A stretch of 64,000 nucleotides of DNA from Candidatus Melainabacteria bacterium (lineage in GTDB: Bacteria; Cyanobacteriota; Vampirovibrionia; Obscuribacterales; Obscuribacteraceae), in NCBI GenBank assembly GCA_016212515.1, contig JACRFZ010000087.1:1-64000 (forward strand), written 5' to 3'. The position numbers and the translations under genes are program-made. Below, one piece after another: positions 35,009-43,863 of the stretch (the first letter of the stretch is position 1; each line of letters opens with the position of its first letter). The notes under the pieces were generated by a model. The model was not told the DNA's origin, did no database searches, and worked only from the letters and a program-made list of their open reading frames with translations.

Positions 35009-35824
35009 TTAGCGGTAGCCGCCGCCATATTGCACATCGGCAATTTTACGGAAGCCGCGCGGATCCCACAGATAGGTCCAATCGGCAGTGGATACCAGAA
35101 GTTTGCTACCGTCAGGACTGTACATGGCGGCTCGAATAGGCAATTGATGGGCAATGGTGCCAATGATCTGCCCATCGGTAACCCGCCACAGCACACAATT
35201 CGAGCCATCCAGTACGGCAATTTGACTGACATCGGGGCTAATGACAAGAGATGATATGCGATTGGTAATTGGGATTTTCGTGCGTAAAAGACCGTCGGCC
35301 GTGCTCCAGAGCTGAATACTATCGGCGGTGACGGCCACCAGGTAACGTCCGTCGGCACTGACCACCAGTTTCATCAGTTGCCCTTGCAACTCGCACTGTT
35401 TGCGAAATTCACCGCTGGGGCTCCAGGTGCGCAACCAGCTATTGCCGCCGGTAACAATGAAGGAGCCGTCGCGACCGTAGCCAACCCAGGAAATTGGTCC
35501 GCCGTGCTGGAGAGCCAGAAGTTGCGAGCCGCTATCGCTGCGCCAGAGAGAAGCCGTATCACCTTCCACGGTCAAAAATGTATTGCCGGAGGGACTGAAG
35601 AGCAAGACTTTGGCACCAGCTATACGGGGCACGAAGGCGCTGTGATCATTGGTAGTGGTGCGCAGAGGCATGCCGCCTGTAGGGTCATCAAGATAAAGTG
35701 GAATCTTATTGCCGAAAACCACCGTATTGAACTCATTCACCTGAGCAGCTACCGGCTCAAGCAGCCCACAGCCCAGAGAAAGGGAAAGAGCAAGCACTGC
35801 TAAAAATGAATTCGGTACTCTCAT
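35009..35824 (-). CDS. Secreted WD40-like repeat protein
   Basis: 271 aa from ATG 35824 (MRVPNSFLAV), with GAGGG 7 nt upstream; a start 13 codons earlier would bury the signal peptide. The signal peptide is SFLAVLALSLSLGCGLLEPVAAQ, cut probably after VAA. About five WD/YVTN-type blades follow, visible as LFSPSGNTFLTVEGDTASLW, VVSADGRYLVAVTADSIQLW, VISPDVSQIAVLDGSNCVLW and MYSPDGSKLLVSTADWTYLW. Five blades are few for a closed propeller, so it may be a partial or oligomeric one. The role is unknown; such proteins are usually periplasmic scaffolds. Confidence 0.85.
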   Translation of the reverse strand: MRVPNSFLAVLALSLSLGCGLLEPVAAQVNEFNTVVFGNKIPLYLDDPTGGMPLRTTTNDHSAFVPRIAGAKVLLFSPSGNTFLTVEGDTASLWRSDSGSQLLALQHGGPISWVGYGRDGSFIVTGGNSWLRTWSPSGEFRKQCELQGQLMKLVVSADGRYLVAVTADSIQLWSTADGLLRTKIPITNRISSLVISPDVSQIAVLDGSNCVLWRVTDGQIIGTIAHQLPIRAAMYSPDGSKLLVSTADWTYLWDPRGFRKIADVQYGGGYR

Positions 35825-35966
35825 GACAGCCCTCGAAGGAGTTAATTCCGATAAGACAACCAACTATAACTGAAGCTGCCTCATTTAAGGTAAGTAGCGA
35901 GCAAAATGCTTATGCTCAGGGCATAACTGAGAGTAGACTGGCGACGGCATATGACGAGGAATACCG

Positions 35967-37103
35967 ATGGCTTCAGACAAAAAATCAGACGGCGGCAAGA
36001 AGCCTCTATCGGGCATTACCTTGATTGCTTCCGAAACTGCCGATAAGCATAACAAGCCGAACGCCAGGCAAAATGATGGGGCTGAATTTCAAATCGCCGC
36101 CGAGTCACTGACCGATAAACACAGCCTGGAAGAGAGTCAGAAGTCGACCAACCAGATGCCACCGGCAGGCAATAACGGCAAGCCCATCTCAACCAATCTT
36201 GAGGCTAACAACAACGTCGAGAGCAAGCCCAAGAAGAAGAAAATCAAGCGCGCCATCATTCCCCTTTCCCATGATGATCTGAGCCGGCTCAATACCAATA
36301 AGGGTCTCATTTCGCTGCTTCGCAATCGCGAAATCAAACTGAAAGATGTACTTGACGAGCTCAAGTACGAAGACGAATTGGTCAGGCTGCAAATCGAATT
36401 GGTGAAGCTGCAACGCTGGGTGGCGGAAAACGGCAAACGTATCGCTATTATCTTCGAGGGTCGCGATGCCGCCGGCAAAGGCGGCACCATCAGACGTTTC
36501 ACCGAACACCTTAACCCCCGCGCCATGCGAGTGGTGGCATTGCCCAAGCCCACCGACGCCGAAAAAGGTCAATGGTATTTTCAGCGTTACTCGGTGCAAC
36601 TGCCCAACCCGGGAGAAATCGTCTTCTTCGATCGAAGCTGGTACAACCGGGCCGTAGTCGAGCCGGTGAACGGCTTTTGCAGCAAAGCGGAATACCAACG
36701 CTTCATGCAGCAGGTACCGGAGTTCGAACACATGCTCTATGAAGATGGTCTGATCTTGATCAAATTCTGGTTCTCCATAGCCAAAGAAGAGCAAGCCAAG
36801 CGCTTCGAATCCAGAAAGCAGAACCCGCTCAAACAGTGGAAACTAAGCCCCATCGATGAACAGGCCCAGAACAAGTGGGAACAGTACACCCATTACAAAG
36901 AAGAAATGTTCAGCAAGACCCATACTTCATACAGCCCCTGGATTCTTGTCAAAGCCAACAACAAATTGCGCGCCAGGCTTGAAAGTATTCGCTACGTTCT
37001 CAATCATATTCCTTATGACGACAAGGTAGAGGGTAAACTCAGACTCTGCCCCGATCCCAATATCATCACCAGGTTCCATCGCAACGTCATCAAAATAGAT
37101 TAA
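35967..37103 (+). CDS. ppk2: Polyphosphate kinase 2 (PPK2)
   Basis: 378 aa from ATG 35967, with GAGGA 7 nt upstream. The catalytic domain starts near residue 120. Walker A is GRDAAGKGG (near 168-176), and the lid/Walker B region has FFDRSWYNRA near 220. NPRAMRVVALPKPTDAEKGQWYFQRY and WKLSPIDEQAQNKWEQYTHYKEEMF are characteristic PPK2 stretches. The enzyme moves phosphate between polyphosphate and nucleoside phosphates; single-domain enzymes like this usually favour making ATP or GTP from polyphosphate. The first 110 residues are polar, Lys/Asn/Ser-rich and likely disordered, longer than in most PPK2 proteins. The five-gene SWIM/MoxR/vWA set starts 71 bp downstream on the same strand. Confidence 0.95.
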   Translation: MASDKKSDGGKKPLSGITLIASETADKHNKPNARQNDGAEFQIAAESLTDKHSLEESQKSTNQMPPAGNNGKPISTNLEANNNVESKPKKKKIKRAIIPLSHDDLSRLNTNKGLISLLRNREIKLKDVLDELKYEDELVRLQIELVKLQRWVAENGKRIAIIFEGRDAAGKGGTIRRFTEHLNPRAMRVVALPKPTDAEKGQWYFQRYSVQLPNPGEIVFFDRSWYNRAVVEPVNGFCSKAEYQRFMQQVPEFEHMLYEDGLILIKFWFSIAKEEQAKRFESRKQNPLKQWKLSPIDEQAQNKWEQYTHYKEEMFSKTHTSYSPWILVKANNKLRARLESIRYVLNHIPYDDKVEGKLRLCPDPNIITRFHRNVIKID

Positions 37104-37162
37104 AAGGCAAAAGTCTATTTAAACTAGAATAGTCAAGCGCCTATCGGCAGGGCCGGCGCTTC

Positions 37163-37168
37163 TATAAT
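37163..37168 (+). promoter_or_regulatory. TATAAT element just before the SWIM gene
   Basis: A perfect -10 hexamer ends 6 nt before ATG 37175, so a transcript starting at the usual distance would begin at the ATG itself (leaderless). No Shine-Dalgarno lies before this ATG, which fits. No good -35 is seen. Confidence 0.4.
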
Positions 37169-37174
37169 TGCTGC

Positions 37175-38593
37175 ATGAGCGATCTGAAAGCCGCCTACAC
37201 TCCTGAGCAGGTTCTAGAACTAGCTCCCGATTCCTCCTCCGCCAAAAGCGGCAGGGAACTTGCCGTTGAGAAAAAGTGGCAAAATCTGGGGGCTAGCGAT
37301 AGAGCGCTCTGGGGAGAATGTCAGGGTAGCGGCGCCAAACCGTACCAGACCAGGGTCGACCTCAGCGGCCCGGCTTTCAAATGCAACTGCCCAAGCCGAA
37401 AATTCCCGTGCAAGCACGGACTGGCCCTCTTCCTTCTAGCGCTGCAAAAAGCTGAACTCTTCGCAATAACTGAAGCTCCGGGTTGGGTGAGCGAGTGGCT
37501 CGCCTCCCGCGCGGAAAAGTCGGAAAAGAAGAAAGAACGCGAGGAGGCTCCTCGCTCAGAGGAAGAGCTGGAAAAGCTTCAGCAAGCCAAAGAGAAGAGA
37601 AAGCAGGACCGCCTGGACAAGGTTGAAGCCGGTCTCGATGAACTGAATCTATTTCTACAAGATCTGATGCGGCAGGGCACGGCCAACCTGAAGAGCAAGC
37701 CCAACAGTTTCTGGCAAGAAAGAGCGGCACGTCTGGTAGATGCGCAGGCGCCGGGACTGGCAAGACGGTTGAATGAGGCCGCCGGCTACACCACAACCAG
37801 AGTTGCTGCGCCAAACTCAGATCCCTGGCAGGAAAACCTCCTGCTTAACCTGGGGCAACTGCACTTGATCGCGCAAGCCTATAAGAACAAAGCGCAGCTC
37901 AACCAGGCCTTGCAGGAAGACATTGCTTCGGCAATGGGCTTCACACACAGTCAGGAAGAATTGCTCAAAGAAGCCGGGCTCAAGGATACCTTTCTGGTGC
38001 TTGGCCAGTATGTTACCCAGGAAGACCGCTTGCGCGTGCAAAGGACCTATCTGCTGGGCAAGGAAAGCGGTAGATTAGCACTGATTCTAGCCTTCGCCCA
38101 TGGCGTTCAACCTTTCGAAAGACTACTTGTACCGGGTAAGAGCTTCGCCGGAGAAATAGTCTATTTCCCATCCAATACCCCTCTGAGAGCGCTGATCAAA
38201 GTACAGGGGGAAGCCCTGTCGGAAATTTTTCAGCCTGCCGAAGGTGCTACTGCCGGTAGTACCAGAGAAAAATGGAGTCAGTGGCTCAGTCTTTGCCCCT
38301 TTCACCAGAACATGCCGGTAATTTTTACAGAGTCTCTGCTCTTCCAGCACGAAGGGCGCTGGTGGTTGCGCGATCAAGAGGGCACGCATACGGAAGTAAC
38401 CGGCAACCAGGCGGATTTATGGATGGTGCTATCTTTCAGCACCGGCAAAGCCCTTACGGTCTTCGGGCTCTTTGACGGCCATACACTCTGGCCCCTGGCG
38501 GCACTCACGAAAGAGGGTCAGTACCTGAAGCTTTCCAGATCCGAAAACAAAACAGATAAAGAAGCAAACCTCAATCGCGGGGCGCAGGTATGA
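37175..38593 (+). CDS. SWIM zinc-finger protein of the MoxR/vWA cluster
   Basis: 472 aa. The SWIM motif sits near residues 68-77 (FKCNCPSRKFPCKHGLAL, that is CxC...CxH), a zinc site that binds DNA or proteins. A charged helical segment follows (120-160, KSEKKKEREEAPRSEEEL), then a long region of no named family, with LDELNLFLQDLMRQGTANL and NLGQLHLIAQAYKN typical of SWIM proteins in this cluster. The stop overlaps the next start by 4 nt (ATGA), so the genes are translationally coupled. In Actinobacteria, SWIM, DUF5691, MoxR ATPase, DUF5682 and vWA genes occur in this order (my recollection of annotations). Its job in the set is probably recognition of a nucleic acid or protein partner (inference). 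Confidence 0.88.
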   Translation: MSDLKAAYTPEQVLELAPDSSSAKSGRELAVEKKWQNLGASDRALWGECQGSGAKPYQTRVDLSGPAFKCNCPSRKFPCKHGLALFLLALQKAELFAITEAPGWVSEWLASRAEKSEKKKEREEAPRSEEELEKLQQAKEKRKQDRLDKVEAGLDELNLFLQDLMRQGTANLKSKPNSFWQERAARLVDAQAPGLARRLNEAAGYTTTRVAAPNSDPWQENLLLNLGQLHLIAQAYKNKAQLNQALQEDIASAMGFTHSQEELLKEAGLKDTFLVLGQYVTQEDRLRVQRTYLLGKESGRLALILAFAHGVQPFERLLVPGKSFAGEIVYFPSNTPLRALIKVQGEALSEIFQPAEGATAGSTREKWSQWLSLCPFHQNMPVIFTESLLFQHEGRWWLRDQEGTHTEVTGNQADLWMVLSFSTGKALTVFGLFDGHTLWPLAALTKEGQYLKLSRSENKTDKEANLNRGAQV

Positions 38594-40284
38594 GTCAAAC
38601 CCGTATTCTTTTCCAAGAAATGGTGGCTACCTGTGTTCTCGGCACCAGGAGCCGCACCTTCAACTTACCACAACCCCGCACTACTGACGGTGCAACAATA
38701 AATGCCCTGCGGCAATTGGAAAGGGCAGGCAAGAAAACCGCAGCGCCTCAGGAAGAGTTGATGCCGGAAGCCTTAATTTTGGATCAGTTGGCCCTGATAA
38801 GTACGGCACTGCGAGCGCTTGGCAGTGGACCCAGCCAGGAAGAGGAGGATAGGCTAGGGCAAGTGCGGCTTGAGCCATGCCGGCCGGAGCATTTACCGGA
38901 AGCACCGGCGGCAGCCCTATCGATGCTGAATCAGTTGATAGACGACTTGAGCCCGGTGGGCCAGACCTTTCTGGCACGTTGGTTCGAGCTGTGCAGGGAA
39001 GGTGGTTACCGCCTCAGCCGCCATACCCTGCCAAGGCTTCTGGAGAAACTGAAAGAGTGCCCGGCCCTGAGAGAGAAGTTACTGGTCTGCGGTGGAGAAG
39101 CCCTTCCCTGGCTGGTTAAGGTTAACCCGGACTGGCATATGTATTTTGCCCCCAGGAAAGCGGAAGCAGCCGAACTCATTCAATTATTTGAAGAGGGTGC
39201 TCCGACGGAACGGCTGGAAAGTTTAAAACTCTTGCGCAACCTTGATGCCAACCTGGCAAGAGAAACCATGGCTAAGTCATGGGCAAGTGAAACGGTGGAA
39301 AGCAGAGTCGGCTTTTTGAAAGCGCTGGAGCCGGTCTTGAGCCTGGCCGATGAAGACTTCCTCGCCGGTACTGCGCTCAAAGACAAGCGCAAAGAAGTGC
39401 GAGAACTGGCCTGCGACTACCTCACCCGCCTTGGCGGCTCCGCTCTACAGAAGCGCCTGCAAGACTTCCTCAGAGAGCAGGTTCAACTGAAGGGCAACAG
39501 CCTGGAAATAACTTTAGCCGATGAAGTCAGCGCCGCCGCTCTTGACGAGATTCTAAAAGATCTGCCCCTGGCCGGTCTGACAAGTACCTTCGACAGCAAT
39601 ATGGGTGCCGGAGCCAGGCGGCTTCTCATCCTTATATCGAGAGTAGACCCCGCTTTCTGGAGCAGCCTGGCGGCGCCGCCGAAAATAGTCGAACTGCTTC
39701 TAGCAAACGAAGAATGGAGAGATGTTCTGACAAGAGGCTTGTTGGAAGCACTGGCTACTTTTGCTGCACCTGGAGGCGGCGAAGATCTGGAACCGGCAAG
39801 CGAGATCCGTCGCTATCAGGAAGAGCTGGTAAAGTGTGCTTCCGACAAACTAACCGAAACAAGTGCCGGTCTGCGTTTTCTCAAGACCCTACCGGCGGAT
39901 CTGGCCGAGACCCTTATCGTCAGTCGACTACCCCGCTGGGCCAAACCCGGCACCTTCGGGGCGCCCAGGCTGGATCTCTGGAACTACCTGGAGTCAACCG
40001 ACTTCAACTGGAGTGAAGAATTCACGGCCAGAATACTGGACTTTATCATTAAGGAAAGTCGCGAGAAGGTACCGGCCCTTAGCTATACCTTCACCGCCAA
40101 TGTGAAAAAATTTGCCGCGCAAATGCACCTTTCAGCCGCCGGAAGAGCCCCAGACTTCTACCAGGTGACCGAAAACACAGAACTGAATTCTTATTTCGTC
40201 CGTCCACTTTTGCAGATAGCGGAAACTCTCAATTTACGCCAGGATATTGAAGCCGCCTTCAACGAAAAACTTTCACCTCAGTAA
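38590..40284 (+). CDS. DUF5691-like helical-repeat protein
   Basis: 564 aa starting inside the stop of the SWIM gene. No enzymatic motif is visible. The sequence is almost wholly helical, with HEAT-like pairs such as ERLESLKLLRNLDANLARETM and KDKRKEVRELACDYLTRLGGSAL. Its position between a SWIM protein and a MoxR ATPase matches proteins annotated as DUF5691, and I assign it on position and style rather than on a motif. HEAT-like arrays usually act as scaffolds, so it may dock the ATPase or its target. A 45-nt gap precedes the ATPase gene. Confidence 0.75.
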   Translation: MSQTRILFQEMVATCVLGTRSRTFNLPQPRTTDGATINALRQLERAGKKTAAPQEELMPEALILDQLALISTALRALGSGPSQEEEDRLGQVRLEPCRPEHLPEAPAAALSMLNQLIDDLSPVGQTFLARWFELCREGGYRLSRHTLPRLLEKLKECPALREKLLVCGGEALPWLVKVNPDWHMYFAPRKAEAAELIQLFEEGAPTERLESLKLLRNLDANLARETMAKSWASETVESRVGFLKALEPVLSLADEDFLAGTALKDKRKEVRELACDYLTRLGGSALQKRLQDFLREQVQLKGNSLEITLADEVSAAALDEILKDLPLAGLTSTFDSNMGAGARRLLILISRVDPAFWSSLAAPPKIVELLLANEEWRDVLTRGLLEALATFAAPGGGEDLEPASEIRRYQEELVKCASDKLTETSAGLRFLKTLPADLAETLIVSRLPRWAKPGTFGAPRLDLWNYLESTDFNWSEEFTARILDFIIKESREKVPALSYTFTANVKKFAAQMHLSAAGRAPDFYQVTENTELNSYFVRPLLQIAETLNLRQDIEAAFNEKLSPQ

Positions 40285-40329
40285 ACCCATCAATAGAGTC
40301 AACCAGAAAACCAAAAGGACCAGTCAAAA

Positions 40330-41418
40330 ATGGAAGCGACCACGGATCTCCTGAGACAGCATGCCGAAGCCCAATTCAAAGAGGAGTTGAGCCAACTGGC
40401 CGCCGTGGATAAACGGCAGAAACCGCCGCGCTGGTTATTATCACCATGGGCGGTGCTGACCTATTTGATGGGCGGCAAGCTGGAAAACGGCTATGAAATT
40501 AGCCCCAAGTACATCGGCAATAAACGCATTATGGAAATTGCCGTAGCCACTCTCACCACGGATAGGGCCCTCTTGCTTCTGGGTGTGCCCGGTACAGCCA
40601 AGACCTGGGTGGCGGAGCACCTCTCCGCCGCCATCAGCGGAGACTCCACCATGCTCGTACAGGGCACCGCCGGTACAGCCGAAGAAGCCGTGCGCTATGG
40701 ATGGAATTACGCCCGCCTGATAGCTGAAGGTCCGTCTATGCAGGCTCTTGTACCGAGCCCGATTATGGAAGCCATGAAGCTGGGCAAAATCGCCAGGCTG
40801 GAGGAATTGACCAGAATCCCCGCCGACGTACAAGATTCGCTAATCACCATATTGTCGGAAAAGACCTTACCCATTCCCGAGCTGGGCTCCGAGGTTCAGG
40901 CCGTAAAGGGCTTCAATATCATCGCCACGGCCAATGACCGGGACAAGGGAGTGAACGAGCTTTCCAGCGCCCTCAAACGGCGTTTCAACACTGTGGTTCT
41001 GCCGGTACCCGCTACGCTGGAAGAAGAAGTAGATATTGTAGCCAGGCGTACGGAAGCCCTGGGGCGGGCCCTGGAACTGCCTGCCGAAAAACCGGCCCTG
41101 GAAGAAATCAGCCGGGTGGTGCAGATCTTCAGAGAACTGAGAGCCGGTGCCACTCTCGACGGCAAAACCAAACTTCGCAGCCCCTCCGGTTCCATGAGCA
41201 CCGCCGAAGCAATTTCAGTAATGAATAGCGGTCTGGCCCTGGCCGGGCACTTCGGCGACGGCGACCTGAAAGCGGAAGACCTGGCTGCCGGCATAGTAGG
41301 AGCCGTCGTGAAAGATCCAGTGCAGGACAGCCTGGTACTGAAAGAGTATTTAGAAACGGTAATAAAAGAGCGGGAAGGCTGGAAAGATTTTTACCGCTCT
41401 CTCAGGCATCTAATTTGA
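40330..41418 (+). CDS. MoxR-type AAA+ ATPase
   Basis: 362 aa. Walker A is GVPGTAKT (near residues 85-92). The Walker B position reads IARLEELTR, with Glu where most AAA+ proteins have Asp, followed by the catalytic Glu. Sensor 1 is NIIATANDRD, and the arginine finger region is LSSALKRRFNTVVLP. MoxR proteins are chaperone-like ATPases that work with vWA partners to activate or remodel target complexes. AAGGA lies 11 nt before the ATG. It sits in the middle of the cluster, and the vWA partner is encoded two genes downstream. Confidence 0.93.
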   Translation: MEATTDLLRQHAEAQFKEELSQLAAVDKRQKPPRWLLSPWAVLTYLMGGKLENGYEISPKYIGNKRIMEIAVATLTTDRALLLLGVPGTAKTWVAEHLSAAISGDSTMLVQGTAGTAEEAVRYGWNYARLIAEGPSMQALVPSPIMEAMKLGKIARLEELTRIPADVQDSLITILSEKTLPIPELGSEVQAVKGFNIIATANDRDKGVNELSSALKRRFNTVVLPVPATLEEEVDIVARRTEALGRALELPAEKPALEEISRVVQIFRELRAGATLDGKTKLRSPSGSMSTAEAISVMNSGLALAGHFGDGDLKAEDLAAGIVGAVVKDPVQDSLVLKEYLETVIKEREGWKDFYRSLRHLI

Positions 41419-41481
41419 GCGGCCGACACTGAAAAAGGCTAGAGATGAGCGCCCCTGAAAGTAGAGAGCCAAGTATAGAAA

Positions 41482-43863
41482 TTGACCACCAGCATCGCCA
41501 GCAAGAATAAGACGGATTTAGCCCGAGTGCACCTTCTCGGCATAAGACATCATGGTCCGGGCTCAGCCCGCAGTCTGGAAGCATCCCTCAAGGAAATTGA
41601 GCCGGACATAGTCTTGATCGAAGGTCCGCCTGAAGCAGAAGCCCTGATCAAATACGTTCAAGGACCGCCAGAGGATCCTTCGAATTCTGAAGAGGCAGCC
41701 GACGCAGATAGACTGATACCGCCGGTGGCGCTGCTCATATACGCTAAAGAAATGCCAAAGCTGGCTTGCTACTATCCTTTTGCGGAATTTTCGCCGGAAT
41801 GGCGGGCCATGCTCTATGCCAATCAAAGCCGGATTCCCTGCCGCTTTATCGACCTGCCCCAGAGCCACTGGCTCTCCATGCAGAGCAAACAAAAGCAATC
41901 GGCCGGTATCGACCAGGTCTTGAGCAACCTCACGGAAGCAGACAAAATCCGCCTCGATCCCATAGGTACCCTGGCCTCACTGGCCGGCTATGAAGAAGGG
42001 GAAGTGTGGTGGGAACAACTGGTGGAGCAGAGAAGCGACAGCCAGATATTTGAAGCGGTGAGCGAAGCCATGACGGCTCTCAGAACAGCCGTCAGAGAAG
42101 ACGAAGAAGAAGAGAGAAGCAAAATTGATGAAGACAAACAAATTTTCGACGAAGATTATTATATAGAGCCCCTGCGTGAAGCCCATATGCGCACCTGCAT
42201 AAGGCAGGCGCAAAAGGAAGGCTACAAGAGCATCGCCGTTGTCTGCGGCGCCTGGCACGGTCCGGCACTGGCTCAAACCGTCAAGGCCAAAGACGACAAC
42301 CAGCTTCTCAAAGAGAAGCTGAAAGATCTACCAAAACTCAAGGTGGAAGCCACCTGGATCCCCTGGACAAACAGCCGTCTTTCCTTCGAAAGCGGCTACG
42401 GAGCCGGTATTACCTCGCCCGGTTGGTACGAACATCTCTTCCACAGCGACAAAGGCAGTGATACCACTTTATCCTGGCTGGTGAAGGCGGTAAAACTATT
42501 GAGAGCGGAAGACTTCGATGCCTCCTCCGCGCAAGTGATCGATGCCGTCCGGCTGGTGGAAAGTCTGGCGGCCATGCGAAACCTGCACCATGCCGGGCTG
42601 ACTGAGTTGCAGCAAGCCCTGGTCACCTGTGTCCTGTCCGGCAATGAAATGCCGCTTGCCCTCATCGAAAAGAAACTCCTGGTGGGGGAAAAACTGGGGC
42701 ATGTACCGGCCGAGGTTCCGGGCACGCCGCTCATGGTGGACCTGCAAAAGACGTCGACAAGGCTCAAGCTCAAGCAAGAAGCCCTGGAAAAACTACTGGA
42801 GCTGGACCTGCGCAAACCGCTGGATCTGGAAAGGAGTAGTTTCCTTTCCTGCCTGCAGATTCTCGGCATCGCCTGGGGCGAAAAGCAAAAGAAAAAAATC
42901 AAAACCAGCACCTTCCATGAAACCTGGAAACTACAGTGGCAGCCGTCACTGAGTCTGGCAGCCGTGGAGGCGTCAATCTGGGGCAAAGACGTCAGGCAAG
43001 CGGCCACCGCTAGAGCCATCGATCTGGGCAGCAATAGCCCCACATTCGCTCATCTAGTGGATGTTCTGTCCCTCAGTCTTGACGGCGGGCTCCTGGAAGC
43101 AGTTGAGAAGACCATGACCCTGGTCGGTGAGCGCAGCGCCACCTGCTTCGATATGGGCGAACTGATGGAAGCACTGCCGGTCCTGGTGGGCATAGCCCGT
43201 TACGGCAATGTGCGCGGACACAACCCGCAGTCTATGGATACCCTGATCACAAGCATCACGGAACGCATAATCGTCAATCTGGAAAGCACCTGTCTTTCTC
43301 TTGATGAAGATGCAGCCAGGCGAATGCAAAGACAAATCACTCTCATGGAAGAAGCGCTCCGCCTCTTCAATAAAAAGGAACTTCTGGAAGATAGTCGTGC
43401 CGTTTTGCATCGGCTGGCGAGCAAGAGCAATATACCGGCACTAATATCGGGAAGAAGCGCCAAACTTTTATACGAATGCAGCTACCTGAGCCAGGAAGAA
43501 ACAGTCAGATTGATGCACTTCGCTCTTTCCGCCGCCTCCGCCCATAGCTATAGCGGTCAATGGCTGGAGGGCTTTCTTACAAATAACGCCCAGGTCCTGA
43601 TCCACGATCCGATCTTCTTCCACATAGTGGACGACTGGATTAGAGGCATAAAGACGGATGCCTTTCAAGAACTGCTGCCCCTTTTGCGCAAGACCTTCGG
43701 AGCCTTCAGTTACTCGGAGCGAAGACAGATTTCAGAGCGGGTGCAAAGCCCTGGGAAAACAGCACTGGCGGAAACAAGTGCGCGCGCGGACGACGATCGG
43801 TTACTGACTGAAGTTCTCAGAACCGTTCAACTCATGCTGGGAGTGAATCATGACCATCAATGA
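41482..43863 (+). CDS. DUF5682-like protein with TraB/TIKI/EreA-type motifs
   Basis: 793 aa from TTG 41482; an in-frame TAG lies two codons upstream, so an earlier start is impossible in this frame. The N-terminal domain has three spaced motifs: GIRHHGPGSARSL (20-32), PDIVLIEGP (41-49) and EAHMRTCIRQ...AVVCGAWHGPAL (233-262). The His/Glu pattern resembles the GxxH, E-R and GAxH motifs of the TraB/TIKI/EreA/ChaN group of putative metallohydrolases (comparison from memory). The C-terminal 500 residues are helical without motifs. Placement between MoxR and vWA fits DUF5682. The vWA gene overlaps its end by 14 nt. A 21-codon ORF with a good ribosome site at 41445 overlaps the start in another frame, which may point to a frameshift. 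Confidence 0.82.
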   Translation: MTTSIASKNKTDLARVHLLGIRHHGPGSARSLEASLKEIEPDIVLIEGPPEAEALIKYVQGPPEDPSNSEEAADADRLIPPVALLIYAKEMPKLACYYPFAEFSPEWRAMLYANQSRIPCRFIDLPQSHWLSMQSKQKQSAGIDQVLSNLTEADKIRLDPIGTLASLAGYEEGEVWWEQLVEQRSDSQIFEAVSEAMTALRTAVREDEEEERSKIDEDKQIFDEDYYIEPLREAHMRTCIRQAQKEGYKSIAVVCGAWHGPALAQTVKAKDDNQLLKEKLKDLPKLKVEATWIPWTNSRLSFESGYGAGITSPGWYEHLFHSDKGSDTTLSWLVKAVKLLRAEDFDASSAQVIDAVRLVESLAAMRNLHHAGLTELQQALVTCVLSGNEMPLALIEKKLLVGEKLGHVPAEVPGTPLMVDLQKTSTRLKLKQEALEKLLELDLRKPLDLERSSFLSCLQILGIAWGEKQKKKIKTSTFHETWKLQWQPSLSLAAVEASIWGKDVRQAATARAIDLGSNSPTFAHLVDVLSLSLDGGLLEAVEKTMTLVGERSATCFDMGELMEALPVLVGIARYGNVRGHNPQSMDTLITSITERIIVNLESTCLSLDEDAARRMQRQITLMEEALRLFNKKELLEDSRAVLHRLASKSNIPALISGRSAKLLYECSYLSQEETVRLMHFALSAASAHSYSGQWLEGFLTNNAQVLIHDPIFFHIVDDWIRGIKTDAFQELLPLLRKTFGAFSYSERRQISERVQSPGKTALAETSARADDDRLLTEVLRTVQLMLGVNHDHQ

